Source: Impatiens glandulifera (taxonomy: Eukaryota > Streptophyta > Magnoliopsida > Ericales > Balsaminaceae). From it: a stretch of DNA of 64,000 bases. This document shows, piece by piece, positions 34,201 to 45,369 of the stretch. The notes below the pieces were generated by a model. That model saw nothing but the letters and a program-made list of their open reading frames with translations. It made no database searches and was not told the origin of the DNA. The translations under genes and the position numbers were made by a program. The stretch's first letter is position 1. Each line of letters starts with the position of its first letter. The stretch spans positions 43,521,771 through 43,585,770 of the forward strand of contig NC_061869.1 in NCBI RefSeq assembly GCF_907164915.1, written 5' to 3'.

Positions 34201-34475
34201 ATATGTTGATTATGCAGAATTCTACCTCAAAAGGTACAACAACTACGTAGATTGTTTCTCAGAAGCTACCCATAATCTCATGACGAGAATTATCAAAGTC
34301 ACGAACGCACAAGTTTTAGGGAAGAACTTTATCAACATTAATGCAAATTTCTTGGAGAGTCTTCCACGGACATATGTTCAATGCTGAACCATTATCAATC
34401 AGAGTCATAGGAATGACTTTATCATCCATCTTTATAGAAATGTAAGGAGCCTTGACAGTGCATTTCATTACTTAA
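31204..34475 (-). pseudogene. Ty3/gypsy (Tat-type) pol fragment: protease, RT, two RNase H domains
   Basis: In order on the minus strand: an aspartic protease with LIDNGSALN (about 34405-34375); reverse transcriptase with RVCVYYRDLNKASPKDNF and FMDAFSGYN (about 32860-32720) and a YIDDM active site (about 32551-32537); a first RNase H with YLSKRMTGYELNYS (about 32020-31960); and a second RNase H starting WKLMFDEASSKYGYG (about 31665-31620) with a NEAKYE block downstream (about 31540). Two RNase H domains are the hallmark of the Tat group. Stops and shifts are frequent. A tandem ~20 bp duplication lies at about 32490-32535. No integrase or LTR is attached, and both ends are abrupt. Confidence 0.85.
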
Positions 34476-34485
34476 GTTAGCAACG

Positions 34486-34565
34486 TCTGTTGTATATCAT
34501 GTGTCTAGAGCACCCGCTGTCTAGAAACTAGACAGACTCCTCCAGGAAGTTGTCCTGATTTACCT
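34486..34565 (-). pseudogene. copia protease start of E7
   Basis: The minus strand encodes FLDSGCSRHMI (about 34530-34498), the copia protease active site. The copia sequence ends a few codons later at the gypsy junction. Confidence 0.8.
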
Positions 34566-34569
34566 ACAA

Positions 34570-36380
34570 ATAAACATATTTAAAGCTTATGTACCCATCT
34601 TCACTTGGGTCCATGGTTGATCAGTTCCTTGGGGATCCATATTTGGGTTATTTTTATGGATCTCCCATTTTCAGTTGTTAAAAAAGAAAATGGTTTAGGT
34701 ATGGCAGACGTCTCTCTGCAAGCTTTTGATCCCTTAACTTTAATAGATGATTTTTGATGAAAACTCCTTGACTTTCTGTCAAGTTTTTGCTTTCCAGACC
34801 AACTGACTACCCTTTTCTTGGGTTTAAGCCAGTTTGAAGTTGGCTTAACATATTTAATCTCATTTTTTAGAAGTTAAGTCATCACAACTATGATTAGTTT
34901 CACTGTCAGTTAAATGTCCCTTGACAAAGCTTATGGATTTAAGCTCGCTATTTATTGGGTACAACTTTTTGTTGGACTCATCTGGGTTGCCATTAACAAA
35001 TCCTAAACCGGATTTGTGTCTGGCAGGCCTTTGTTGACTAATCATTAGTTTGACGGGTCTCCAGATTTTGTTCAGGAACTAAATACGTAGTTTAACCTTC
35101 GGTTTTAGCATAAAGAGTTTGAATTGTTTCCTTGAGTTTCTCATTCTTAAATGAGAGCTCAGTTATTTTAAAATCTTCTTATTCAATGTTTTGAGACGAA
35201 GAAGTGTTGTCAGATTTCTTTTTCAAATTTAGTTCATTAAAAGAATCTGATAACTTCTTGTACTTAATGACCATGTCATTGAGTACAGTGGTTAAGTCAT
35301 CTCTTGTGAACTCATTTGAGTAGAAGTCAAATACCTCATTGTCGTTAGCCATGAGATGTCATCAGAGTCGCTATCAGCCTACTTACTTTTGCTTTCCTCA
35401 ACTAGGAGTGCTTTTTGATCCTTCTTATTCTTCTTATCAAAATTCTTTTTATCATCCCTCTTTGACTTTCTACAGTCCTCCTTGAAGTGAACTGGTTTGT
35501 CACAATTAAAATATTTCAAATTTGCGTTGGATTCATTCTTATAATTATTATTATTAGTTGAGTTAGAATGAGTCTTCTTCATGAATAGCGTCGCTGTTGA
35601 TCTGCTCAGCAGACTTGACAGTTGTCGTGGTAGGTGTCTCTTCAGTAGTCACCAGCGCTTTAGTGATGGAAAATGTGGATGGCTCCTCTTCATTCCTTGA
35701 GTTTATCTCAAACTCATAGGCTTTCAGATCGACGAACATGTCTTGCAGCTCCATCTTATCGATGTCTTTAAATTCCCCCGTCACAATCGTTTTTATGTCT
35801 CATTTTTTAGGAAGAGCTTCATGACTTTAATGGAAACCTATTTATTGCTATATGTATTTCCCAAATTGGAAAGTTCAATGATAATGCAATTGAATCTTTC
35901 ATTAAATTCATTCATTTTCTCTCTAGGACGCATCTTGATGCTATCGAATTTCTATGTGGCAACCATGAGTTTGTTTTCTTTGATTTGATCGTTGCCCTCA
36001 CACAGTTGTGTCAACTTCTCCCAAATTTCTATGGCAGAAGAACATGACTTGATCTTGCTGAACATATTCTTCCCTAGCGTCTTATAAAGAATGTCTTTAT
36101 TTACATTATCGAGGTTGGCCTTCCACTTTTCTTCAGCAATCCACTCAGATATTGGGTTCTCCTTCTTCTCAGGAGCAACATTAGTTGAAGTTGTGGTTGT
36201 GCTGACCTTCATGATTTTCATTGGACCATCAGTATTGACATACCACATGTCAACATCTTGGGCGACCAATTGACCAAATGAGTTTGCATTCATATATTCC
36301 ATTCATCATAAACTTCCTTCGAGAACATGAGGATTTTGTTTATAATAATTTTGATATCTGAAGATGCTTGAGAATATAAA
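34570..36380 (-). pseudogene. Gag pseudogene of E7
   Basis: UBN2-type Gag. The first part (36302-35952) has SEWIAEEKWKANLDN and a KEIWEKLTQLCEGN-type motif (read as IEIWEKLTQLCEGN). The middle (35784-35563) is present, then a knuckle reading YFNCDKPVHFKEDC (about 35520-35480) with the first Cys lost. A C-terminal Sirevirus block RPARHKSGLGF lies at about 35030. Several frameshifts separate these parts. Confidence 0.82.
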
Positions 36381-36384
36381 ACTT

Positions 36385-36397
36385 GGCTCGAATACCA
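36385..36397 (-). promoter_or_regulatory. Primer binding site of E7
   Basis: The minus strand reads TGGTATTCGAGCC, one to two changes from the tRNA-iMet complement, two bases inside the LTR. Confidence 0.8.
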
Positions 36398-36841
36398 TTT
36401 GTTAGGATCAGCTTCAATAATAGAAAGGGGGCTGAATATTGTTGAGCTAATTATTGCTTTCAATTCGATTTTAATCCTGTTAGAGATTAAATATGTTTCT
36501 ATTCTTCATAAATTGTCGCAAGCTCTTAAACAGATTCAACTATGGAAATGCTTGCTAAATATGAAGCGACATATACAAGACTGGGAGATGCAGAAGTGAA
36601 ATAACACAGGAGTTTTATGGATGCTCGGAGATAAAACACCTACGTCACCCCTTCTTCTGTTTCCAGTATGATATTCACTAGAAGACTTTGATTCGTATAG
36701 CAACTACACAAACCCAGTTAGAACATAAGACTTATCAGTTGCATGTATCTAAACTCCTAATTATCGCTATGTTGAACATACAACTTTCTATTCAACTTAC
36801 AATACTGAAAATACCCTCAAGTACATAGTAAACAATTGATC

Positions 36842-38446
36842 TGAAGGATCGGCGTAATCAATAGAGACGGAGATCTGGCTATTGATGATGACTTAGAATA
36901 AAAGATTGGATAGAAATCCTGTTAGGGATTTAAATCACTTTCTATTCATCACAAACCTTTGCAAACTCTTGAACGATTCAAGTGCGGAAACGATTTATCA
37001 GGTTTGAAGCTAAGAACCACAGAATGATAAGAAAATAACACAGCAGATTATTTATGGATGTTCGGAGCAAAACTCTCCTACGTCACCCCTTCTTCCAACC
37101 ACTAGAAGGATTCAATATACTTTTCTTATTATCAAATACAGTTGCACGACTAGGTCACTGTTGAACAGAATAGACTTTGTTAAACTTACAGTATATTGAA
37201 TAATATCACTCAACTAGACAATACTTTGATTATAGCTCTCTCTTGATAAACACACAGTAAAGCAAGAAAGGAATTCGTTCATGTTCAGTAATTGTTAGAT
37301 CGATATCTCTCTGTAATTCCAACAATTGAGTCCAGCAGTTCTTCCATTTCCCTTGAAGATCTTTAAATAAAGAACAGGTAACAACGATCGAATCTTCTAT
37401 AATGACAAGTGGCTAACTTCTATTGGAACACCTCCATAGCACACAGTAGACTCTGAGCACCAGGATCGTGGCCGTACCAATCTGGTAGTGCGCCAAATAT
37501 TATTCTAGGATGTTTCTGCAAGAAACAAGTAGTGGGAAGAATATTTGCTTACGTGGAATTAGATTATTGGTTTCAACTGGCTATTGTACTGATCTGCACT
37601 AGAAAGTGGAACAAGAGTAGCATACATCTAGTTGATCGTGGGTAGACGGATTCTAGCTTCAAACAACTACTTAAGCATGGCATTAGACGTTTTAAACTTA
37701 GATGACCTCGTCTAATGAAATTAGACGCCCACGTCTAATAGCAGGATCCATTAGACCACCTGGTCTAATGGGATTAGACGACATGTCTAATTACGGTTCC
37801 CTTCAGACTAATCTGAAGGAGTTAGACTACACGTCTAACTCTCATCTGTTAGACTGCACGTCTAACTACATCTATTAGACTGCACGTCTAACTACGTATC
37901 TGTTAGATTGTACGTCTAACTACGTCTCTGTTAGACTGCACGTCTAACTACGTATCTGTTAGACTGCACGTCTAACTACGTATCTGTTAGACTGCACGTC
38001 TAACTACGTATCTGTTAGACTGCACGTCTAACTATATATCTGTTGGACTGCACGTCTAACTACGTATCTGTTAGACTGCACGTTTAACTACGTCTTTATT
38101 AGACTGCACGTCTAACTACGTTTGTTAGACTGCACGTCTAACTACGTATCTGTTAGACTGCACTTCTAACTACGTCTATTAGACTGCATATCTAACTACG
38201 TATTTGTTAGACTACAAGTTTAACTACGTATCTATTAGACTGCACGTCTAACTACGTCTTTCTCAATGCGTCTAATAGCAAATCTGTCTAATGAGCCTCA
38301 TTTAGACTTAGTCTAATATAACATGTTTTCGATACACCTGCACCAAAAACGATTAGATGGCTTAGATTAAGTTTTATACCAACACATCATCAAAATTCCA
38401 TTAGTCAAAATACTTTGACCTTTAGTCAAAATAATTTGACCCAACA
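36842..38446 (-). repeat. Solo LTR of the E1/E6 family nested in the E7 LTR
   Basis: TGAAGGATCGGCG at the left and TTTGACCCAACA at the right match E1 and E6 LTR ends. The reversed U5 motif is at about 37078-37095. No internal sequence is attached. Flanking pentamers TGATC and AGCTC agree at only three of five positions, so the target duplication is decayed or the left edge is altered. Confidence 0.78.
37685..38290 (-). repeat. 28 bp palindromic TTAGAC minisatellite
   Basis: From about 37830 some 16 units of GTTAGACTGCACGTCTAAC plus TACGTATCT run head to tail. The first part has related TTAGAC pairs with other spacers. Each unit can fold into a 7 bp stem with a 4-5 base loop. Confidence 0.92.
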
Positions 38447-38869
38447 AGCTCAACTTAACTTAGTGAATTACAGAATAATCTTTGAGAGAGAGAGAGAGTA
38501 AATACAAAGTTTAGCAATTCGTAATTCGTGAAGAGATTTGGCGATCAAGAGATTCGTCGTTGTACTTTGTAGCTCTTTTATATTGAAGCGTAACAACATT
38601 TGAGTCTAAGTCTGGGATATGTGTCATCTTTCTGATGGATGTACGCCAGGTGTACGAGATCGTACATAAGAATATATTCGTTGAATCGTGGCGTACCGGA
38701 TTATACTACAGAATATTCGGTAGAACGTGATGTACTTGAAGGTACAACGTGGGCTAGTGGAATAATAACATATTTGGAAGTTATAATTTTGGCGTATTAA
38801 GCTGACCCGGTAGACGGCTAATAACGAACACTACTGTTCGCTATGCAGATGAGCAGTGCAAATAGACAA

Positions 38870-39225
38870 ACGCTTCTTCAGATGGCTACTGAAGCAACAC
38901 TTTTGCTCGCGCTTCATTAGACTATTGCTGAAGCAAGGCGTCTTGTTGCGCTTTTTCAGACTGTTGTTGAAGCAAGGCGTCTGCTAGCGCTTCTTCAGAC
39001 CAGGGCATCTGTTGAAGTGAGACGTTTGCTCGTGCACTTATTTAGACCAGGGCATTTATTGATGTGAGACGTTTGCTAGCGCACTTCTTCAGACCAAAAC
39101 GTCTGGTAAAGTGAGACGTCTCCTCGTGCACTTCTTCAGACCAGGACGTTTGTTGAAGTGAGACGTCTGCTCGTGCACTTTTTCTGACCAGGACGTCTGT
39201 TGAAGTGAGACGTCTATTTGCACTT
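38870..39225 (-). repeat. ~48 bp minisatellite in E7 LTR
   Basis: About seven units with GTGCACTTCTTCAGACCAGG and GTTGAAGTGAGACGTCTGCTC. The AGACGTCT palindrome recalls the TTAGACG arrays of the other LTRs. Overlapping minus-strand frames are repeat artefacts. Confidence 0.88.
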
Positions 39226-39898
39226 CTTGAGCTGTAAATGCACATAGACATTTACACAACTTGGTTTTGTTTACGAACACATCATTAAAACTATTTCATA
39301 TTGATTTAAATTTATTCGCATAAATTTATTTTTCTCAAATAAAAATTTTTTCCTTAATTAATTATTTCTCTTTTAATAAATTTTCTTTTTTCTTTATTTA
39401 ACTTAATCTAATAGTTTTTATTAAAAAACAAAAAATATTTTAGTGAAAATGTACGATTTAAAAAACACACGTTAATTTCAAAAAATTTAAATCATTTTAA
39501 TTTTTTATTCAAAAAACCACAAAAAATAGCGTCAAAACGAACAATTTTAAGAGACACACGTTAATTTCAATTATTTATTTAATTTTTGTTTTTTTTTACG
39601 AAAAAACATACAAAACATCGTGAAAAATGATAAATTTGAATATTTTTTAATGTTTATATGAAAAAAATCAAAAAATGATATTGTGAAAATGTACGATTTT
39701 AAAAAACACGTTATTTCAAACATTCTATTGATTTATGATGTTTTAATGAAAAAGCATACAAAAATTGCGTGAAAACAGATCAAATTGAAAAAACTGTGGT
39801 CGTAAACGACTGAAGTCGTCTATTTCGAATTTCGTAAAAAAAAATCATTTTTTTTTTAATTATGATGTATCAAATGAATAAATTGTTCATCTTATAAC

Positions 39899-40017
39899 AT
39901 GTGCGATCATACCAGCACTAATTCAATAAATCTCAATAGAACTCCGTAGTTAAGCGTGATTGGGCGAGAGTAGTAATATGATGGGTGACCGCCTAGGAAG
40001 TCCTCGTGTTGCACTCC
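39899..40017 (+). pseudogene. 5S rRNA pseudogene
   Basis: GTGCGATCATACCAGCAC start, GTAGTTAAGCGTGATTGGGC in the A-box region, GATGGGTGACCGCCTAGG in the C box, end GTTGCACTCC. About 12 substitutions from the plant consensus, most of them transitions. Confidence 0.88.
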
Positions 40018-40652
40018 TATTTATATTTTGAAAATAACGATTAACATGGACAAAATTGAATAAAGGTTAATGTAACACTCATTTTTAATGAAAAACTCAA
40101 ATAAAAGCTTAAAACGAACGAATTAAAAAAAACGTTAATTTCAAACTATTTATTTTATTTTTGATGTTTTTATATAAACAACATACAAAATATCTTGAAA
40201 AAATATTAATTTGAAGAATCTAAAACGTTTTCATGAAATTAAAAAAAATAGATGCGTGAAAATATACGATTTAAAACACACACATTAATTTCAAACATTT
40301 TAATTGATTTTTAATGTTTTTATGAAAAAAGACAAAAAGAAATCAAATACCGTAAAAACGAACGATTTTTAAAAATACACATTAGTTTCGATTATTTATT
40401 TGATTTTTGATGTTTTTTATATATATAAACTTTCAAAATATCGTGGAAAATGATTAATCCAAAGATTTTTTTTCATGTTTTTATGAAAAATAATGATAGC
40501 GTGAAAACGTACGATTTTAAAAATATATTAATTACGAACATTCTAATTGATTTTTGATGTTTCAATAAAAATAAATACAAAAATAGCATGAAAACATATA
40601 AATTTGAAGAGACCTTGTTCGTATACGTTATTCGGTACTTTAAAACTCGTCT

Positions 40653-40674
40653 AAGAGGTCCTCGTGTCGCACTC
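40653..40674 (+). pseudogene. 5S rRNA gene scrap (3' end only)
   Basis: GAGGTCCTCGTGTCGCACTC is the last ~20 bases of the gene, joined directly to the pre-gene spacer (AAACTCGTCT). One deletion removed the rest of the gene and its upstream region. Confidence 0.8.
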
Positions 40675-41383
40675 ATATTTATATTTTATAAAATAAAGAT
40701 AAACATTGACCAAATCGAATAAAGGTTAATGTAACACTCAATTTTAATATTTTTATTAAAAAAAATTACAAAATAAAAACTTAAAAATGAACGAATTAAA
40801 AACACGTTAATTTCAAACTATTTATTTTATTTTGATATTTTTATATAAACAACATACAAAATAACTTGAAAACGAATTAATTTGAAGAATTTTAAATGTT
40901 TTTATGAAAAAAATAGATGCGTGGAAATATACCATTTAAAAAAACACACGTTAACTTCTAATATTTTAATTGATTTTAATGTTTTTATAAACAAAAAAAT
41001 AATGTAAAACGAACGTTTTTTGTTTTTAAAACACGTTAATTTTAATTTTTTATTTAAATTTTAATGTTTTTATATAAAAAAACTTACAAAATATCATGAA
41101 AAGGATTAATTCAAAGATTTATTTTTTAATGTTTTTATAAAAAAATAAAAAAACAATAGCGTGAAACGTACGTTTTTAAATAAACACGTTAATTTCGAAG
41201 AATCTAGTTGATTCCTTATGTTTTAATGAAAAAAAATACAGAAATAGCGTGAAAACATATCTATTTAAAGAAACCATGGTCATAAGCGGTCTTCGGAAAT
41301 TTAAAACGCGTCTATTTAGAATTTCAAAAAAAAATAATTTTTAATTATGATGTAACAAATTAATGATTTCTTTATCATATAAT

Positions 41384-41502
41384 GGGTGCGATCATACCAG
41401 TAATAATTCACCGGATCGCATCAGAACTCCGCAGTTAAGCGTGATTGAGCTACAGTAGTACTAGGATGGGTAACCTCTTAGGAAGTTCTCGTGTCGCACT
41501 CA
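41384..41502 (+). pseudogene. 5S rRNA pseudogene
   Basis: Full length: GGGTGCGATCATACCAG start, GCAGTTAAGCGTGATTGAG, ACTAGGATGGGTAACC, end TGTCGCACTC. The C box has one change, and the TACAG insertion-like change follows the A box. Confidence 0.87.
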
Positions 41503-41872
41503 TTTTATATTATTTTGAAATTACTATTAAAATGGAAAAAATTTAATAAATGTTAATGTTACACACATTTTTAATATTTTATGAAAAAAAAATTGTAAAA
41601 CAAATTATTTTTAAAAAGCCTTTAATTTCAAACTATTTAGTTAATTTTTTATGTTTTTTTTTTTGGAAAAACAGTTAAAACTATTTCATTAAAATCTCAA
41701 AATGGGAGGGTCAGAAATCAAAGCTAGACAAACCCTAGCTATGATTAAGGATGACAATCAAAAGACCCTAAAAAAACTGATTAGTAGCATTCATACATTC
41801 TAAAAAAACAGAGATTATAAATAGAAAAGACTACATTCAAACCTAATCATCCCAGCCTGGGATTTTCGCATG

Positions 41873-43640
41873 TCATCTATCTTCATTGAGAGGCCTTCTT
41901 CCCATTCCTCTTCTTCTACCTCTTCCTCTTCCTCTAACGATAAAAAGAGATTTTATTGAAGAGGTTGATGAGTATTGTTGTTTCTCATTTTGAATCCTCT
42001 CATTATACGAGACCGTTCCGATTTGATAAAAAGAATTGTTTTCGAGATTTTTATGACTTTTACCTTTGTTATCTTCAACTTGAATTTCTGTATTCTTGTC
42101 TTCCTTATCTTTAGCTTCAGCTTCAGAATCCACATCGGTTTTGGAATCATCTTTATCGGCTTTAGAATTCTCTGTTTTAGCTTTGAAATTCTTAGTGTTT
42201 TCATCTTGAGTTTCCTCAACAACAACTTGAGGTTCATCTTCTATTTTAAGCCTAATCCTTTGCATCACAAAAAATTTTCTTTTCCTCTTCACCTTGATTC
42301 CCTTTACTTTCTTTCTTTCGTTGCTTTCCATTTTCTCAGAATCATTCTTGCTTTTTTCTACAAATGTTTGATCTTTGAGTTTAGCCTCCTCTGTTTCCTT
42401 CTTTTTCTTTTCTATTTCCTGGCTTTTCTAATCTTCTTCTTTAGCTTTATCACATTTATTGTGCGGAAAAGTGTTACAGAAAGCACACCTTTTTGGTTTC
42501 CATTCATAAGAGATCTCCATGACATTGTGTTTTCCTTTTCTGTCAACAACTACCATTTTCATTGGCATGACACTCTTAGGATGCACTTCAATGCTAATTC
42601 TAGCAAAGGAAAAGTGCTCTCCTCCTTCAGTTATTGGTTCATATATAATGGTTTCCCAATTGTACCTACAAAATGACTAATTGCTTCAGCATTGTACATG
42701 TGGGCTGGAATGTTCCAAAGCTTGAACCAAATCTGGGCTATTTCTTTTGGTTTGCTTTGTACATTCATCTCTTCTTACCACTTTTCCAGTTTCATGCAAT
42801 TTGATCCTATGTAAGTATGTCCTTTCTCCAAAATTTCTTTCAGATTTGAGCCATTTTTGAACTGCAAGAAATAGAGATCATGTATATTTGCAAAAACTTT
42901 TTCAAGCCCCTTTTCTCCCCATTGTTTAATTAGAGTCTCTTTGGTAGTTGGGTATGATACTCTGTTTTTCCCAATGAAGTTTCCAACCACTACAAACTCC
43001 CAGTCTTCAATACATTTATCATCTACTTTAGAAGGCAGTTTGAATTCAAAAGGAGAGTTGAGTACCTCTACCTTTGCTTGGATATCCCCCAAGTAGATTT
43101 TTCCTTTGTAGGCATTATCTTCAGATTTCTTTCCTGCTTTATTCTTCCATACCTTGTTGACTTTTCATGTTGAATTATTCTTGATAATGTAGGTCTTGGT
43201 TTTGGGAGCCTTCATCAGCTCCTTCATTGAATCAACTGACCATTTAACTATTTCCTCATATTCTGTTTTTTCAGTAAATTCCAGTCCTAGAGATAATGAA
43301 TATTGAGTTGGACTGTTTTTTGCTGAGCTTTCTCTTTAATGATTATGATTTCACCCTTTTTAGCATGCATTAGTAGTTTGGTAATCTAGTTTTTAAGACC
43401 AAATATGTTGGCTCTTTCATTATAACCAACATTCCAAATTACTTCTTTCTTCCCCTGTTTTTCTGCAGCATTTTCTTTAGAATTTTTAACAGTAATTGGT
43501 TCCTTACCTTTGCTGCACTCCCGTTTTTCCTGAATTATTTCTTCAGCAATCATATCAATTTTCTTTTCAGCTACCTCCCTTATACCTTCCATCACAAATT
43601 CTTTGACTTCCTTATATTATTGCTTTTCTTTCTTCCCATT
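41873..43640 (-). pseudogene. LINE ORF1 (DUF4283 and zinc-knuckle protein), broken
   Basis: Minus-strand parts in order: an N-terminal charged stretch (43595-43386); a DUF4283 core with WEFVVVGNFIGK and KVFANIHDLYFLQFKN (42997-42860), ending TYIGSNCMKLEKW; a Cys/His cluster CAFCNTFPHNKC (about 42475-42440); and a long Lys/Glu/Asp-rich C-terminal part ending in an Arg/Gly run (RGRGRGRRRGMGRR, about 41945-41900). ORF1 proteins of this type bind the LINE RNA. Stops and shifts interrupt the frame in at least four places. There is no ORF2. Confidence 0.75.
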
Positions 43641-43803
43641 TTAATGAAAACATAACAAAGCAACAAAACAAGGAAGAAAAAGAACAGTTACTGAATAGGG
43701 TACACCAGAAACCCTAGCTATACAAAATAGGGTAAACCAGAAATCTTAACCTTCCAACCAAGCTTGTAGATGAATGACCTACCTAGAAATTAGAGTCAAT
43801 ACC

Positions 43804-44030
43804 GTGCTGATCGTGCCGATTATGTCGATTGTGCCGATTGTGCCAATTGTGTCGATTGTGCCGATCGTGCGCACGTTTGACAAGCGACGCTGAGCTACTA
43901 ACAACATGATCACAATAAGCGAACCGCGACCTTCATACCGTGTAAATCGTTCTGATTGTGCCGATTGTGTCGTTCGTGCCGATTGTACCGATTGTGTCGT
44001 TCGTGTCGATTGTGTTATTCGTGAGGAGAG
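43804..44030 (-). repeat. 9 bp repeat (GATTGTGCC)n in the LINE 5' region
   Basis: Two clusters (about 43809-43868 and 43950-44020) of imperfect GATTGTGCC/GATTGTGTC units lie in the presumed 5' untranslated region of the LINE. Confidence 0.85.
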
Positions 44031-44681
44031 AATTTGCTACCGGAATTTTCACCGAAAACCTAAAATCTTCAAAGTTTTTCTCTCTCTTTCTGAGTTTCTT
44101 TTTAAAAAAAATGTATCCTTATTCTTAATTTTTGATGTTTTATATGAACCAACATACAAATTATCTTGAAAACAGATTAATTTGAAGAATTTTAATCGTT
44201 TTTAGAAAAAATACAAAATAGATGCTTGAAAATGTACGAATTAATAAAACACGTTAATTTCGAATATTTTAATTGATTTTTAATGTTCTTATGAAAAGAA
44301 ACAAAAAAAATAGTATAAAAACGAATTATTTTTAAAAACACACATTCATTTCGATAATTTATTTGATTTTTCATATTTTTATATTAAAAAAATACAAAAT
44401 ATCGTGTAAAAGGATCATTTCGAAGATTTTGTTAATATTCTTATGAAAAAATTCAAAAAACAATGATTGCATAAAAATGTAAGGTTTTAAAAAACACGTT
44501 AATTTTGAACATTTAATTAATTTTTTTATGTTTTATTGAAAAAAATACAAACATAGCGTGAAAACGGATCAATTTGATGACACCGGTCTTTGGCGGTTTA
44601 AAACTCGTCTATTTGGAATTTCGTATAAAAATATTTTTTTAGTTATGATGTATTAAATGAATAAATTGTTCATCATATAAC

Positions 44682-44799
44682 TGATGCGATCATACCAGCT
44701 TTAATGCATCGGATCCCATCAGAACTTCGCAACTAAGCGTGCTTGGCGCGCGAGTAGTACTAGGATGGGTTTCCCCTAGGAATTGGCGTGTCGCACTCC
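44682..44799 (+). pseudogene. 5S rRNA pseudogene
   Basis: Full length with CATCGGATCCCATCAGAAC, AACTAAGCGTGCTTGG and ACTAGGATGGG, then TTTCCCC in place of TGACC. A GCGC duplication follows the A box. Confidence 0.87.
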
Positions 44800-45296
44800 T
44801 TTTTATATTTTTTTAAAATAACAAATCTAATGGACCAAATCGAATAAACGTTAATGTAACACTCATTTTTAATGTTTTTATCAAAAAAACACAAAATAAG
44901 AAAATAGATTAATTTTAATAATTAAAAAAAAATAGATGCGTAAAAATGTACGATTTAAAACACACATAAATTAATTTCAATAATTTTATTGATTTTTATA
45001 TAAAAAAATATACAAAATATCGTTAAAATGGATAAATTCAAAGATTATTTTATTGTTTTTGCAAAAAAAAAATCAAAATAACGATATTTAAGAAAACTCG
45101 TTAATATTGAACCTTCTAATTGATTTTTTATTTTTTAATCAAACAACTTACAAAAATAGCGTTAAAACGTATCAATTTGAAGAAACAGTGGTCATAAACG
45201 ATCTTCGGCCGTTTAAAACTCGTCTATATGGACATTCTTCAAAAAATCATTTTTTAATTAAGATGTATTAAACGAATAAATTGTTCATCATATAAC

Positions 45297-45369
45297 GAGT
45301 ACGATCATACCAACACTAAAGATTAGTACTAAGATAGGTGATCCTTTGGAAGTCCTTATGTCTCACTCC
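45297..45369 (+). pseudogene. 5S rRNA pseudogene, internal deletion
   Basis: The start (GAGTACGATCATACCAACAC) is joined to TTAGTACTAAGATAGGTGATCC. About 45 bases including the A box are missing. Confidence 0.82.

Larger units (their letters stand above)
34480..39413 (-). mobile_element. E7: Sirevirus-like element, 5' part, with nested LTR
   Basis: Minus-strand order: LTR (39413-36400, interrupted by a nested LTR at 36842-38446), primer site, gag, protease DSG motif, then an abrupt switch to Ty3/gypsy pol near 34478. The right flank (39414 on) is 5S spacer, so this element too sits in the 5S array. The decayed LTR edge reads CTAATA in place of CCAACA. All frames are broken. Confidence 0.8.
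36400..39413 (-). repeat. 5' LTR of E7, split by a nested LTR
   Basis: Plus coordinates start TGTTAGGATCAGC. The reversed U5 motif is at about 36640. The sequence is interrupted at 36842, resumes at 38447 and runs through a third type of minisatellite (38870-39225) to the 5S flank. The outer part before 39413 aligns with the T-rich outer end of the E4 LTR. Confidence 0.75.
39414..41640 (+). repeat. 5S rDNA array, plus orientation, segment 1
   Basis: Spacers built of the units CGTTAATTTCAAA...TTGATTTTTGATGTTTTTAT...ACAAAATAGCGTGAAAACG carry two full-length 5S pseudogenes (39899-40017, 41384-41502). One unit keeps only the last ~22 bases of the gene (40653-40674). A ...CTCATTTTTAATG tail after each gene and an ...AACTCGTCTATTTAGAATTTCGT lead before it are constant. 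Confidence 0.88.
41658..44124 (-). mobile_element. LINE-type (L1) insertion carrying only a DUF4283 ORF1
   Basis: A 17 bp target duplication with one change (TTAATTTTTTATGTTTT at 41641-41657 and TTAATTTTTGATGTTTT at 44125-44141) flanks the unit, both copies being 5S spacer. On the minus strand the 3' end is an A-run (T-run 41654-41664) after TTTTAATGAAATAG, as in plant L1 elements. The 5' end is at 44124. The inside holds a broken ORF1 but no endonuclease or reverse transcriptase, so it is an internally deleted or non-autonomous LINE mobilised in trans. Confidence 0.8.

Noticed and set aside
39899..40017. Cassandra-type TRIM (LTR with a 5S-derived promoter)
   Set aside because: The 5S copies are full-length, head-to-tail and embedded in long spacers typical of 5S rDNA. 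No short LTR pair with a primer site surrounds them.
41975..42676. 233-codon plus-strand frame rich in Phe and Ile
   Set aside because: It is the complement of the Lys/Glu-rich LINE ORF1. Its apparent membrane segments come from reversed AAG/GAA codons.
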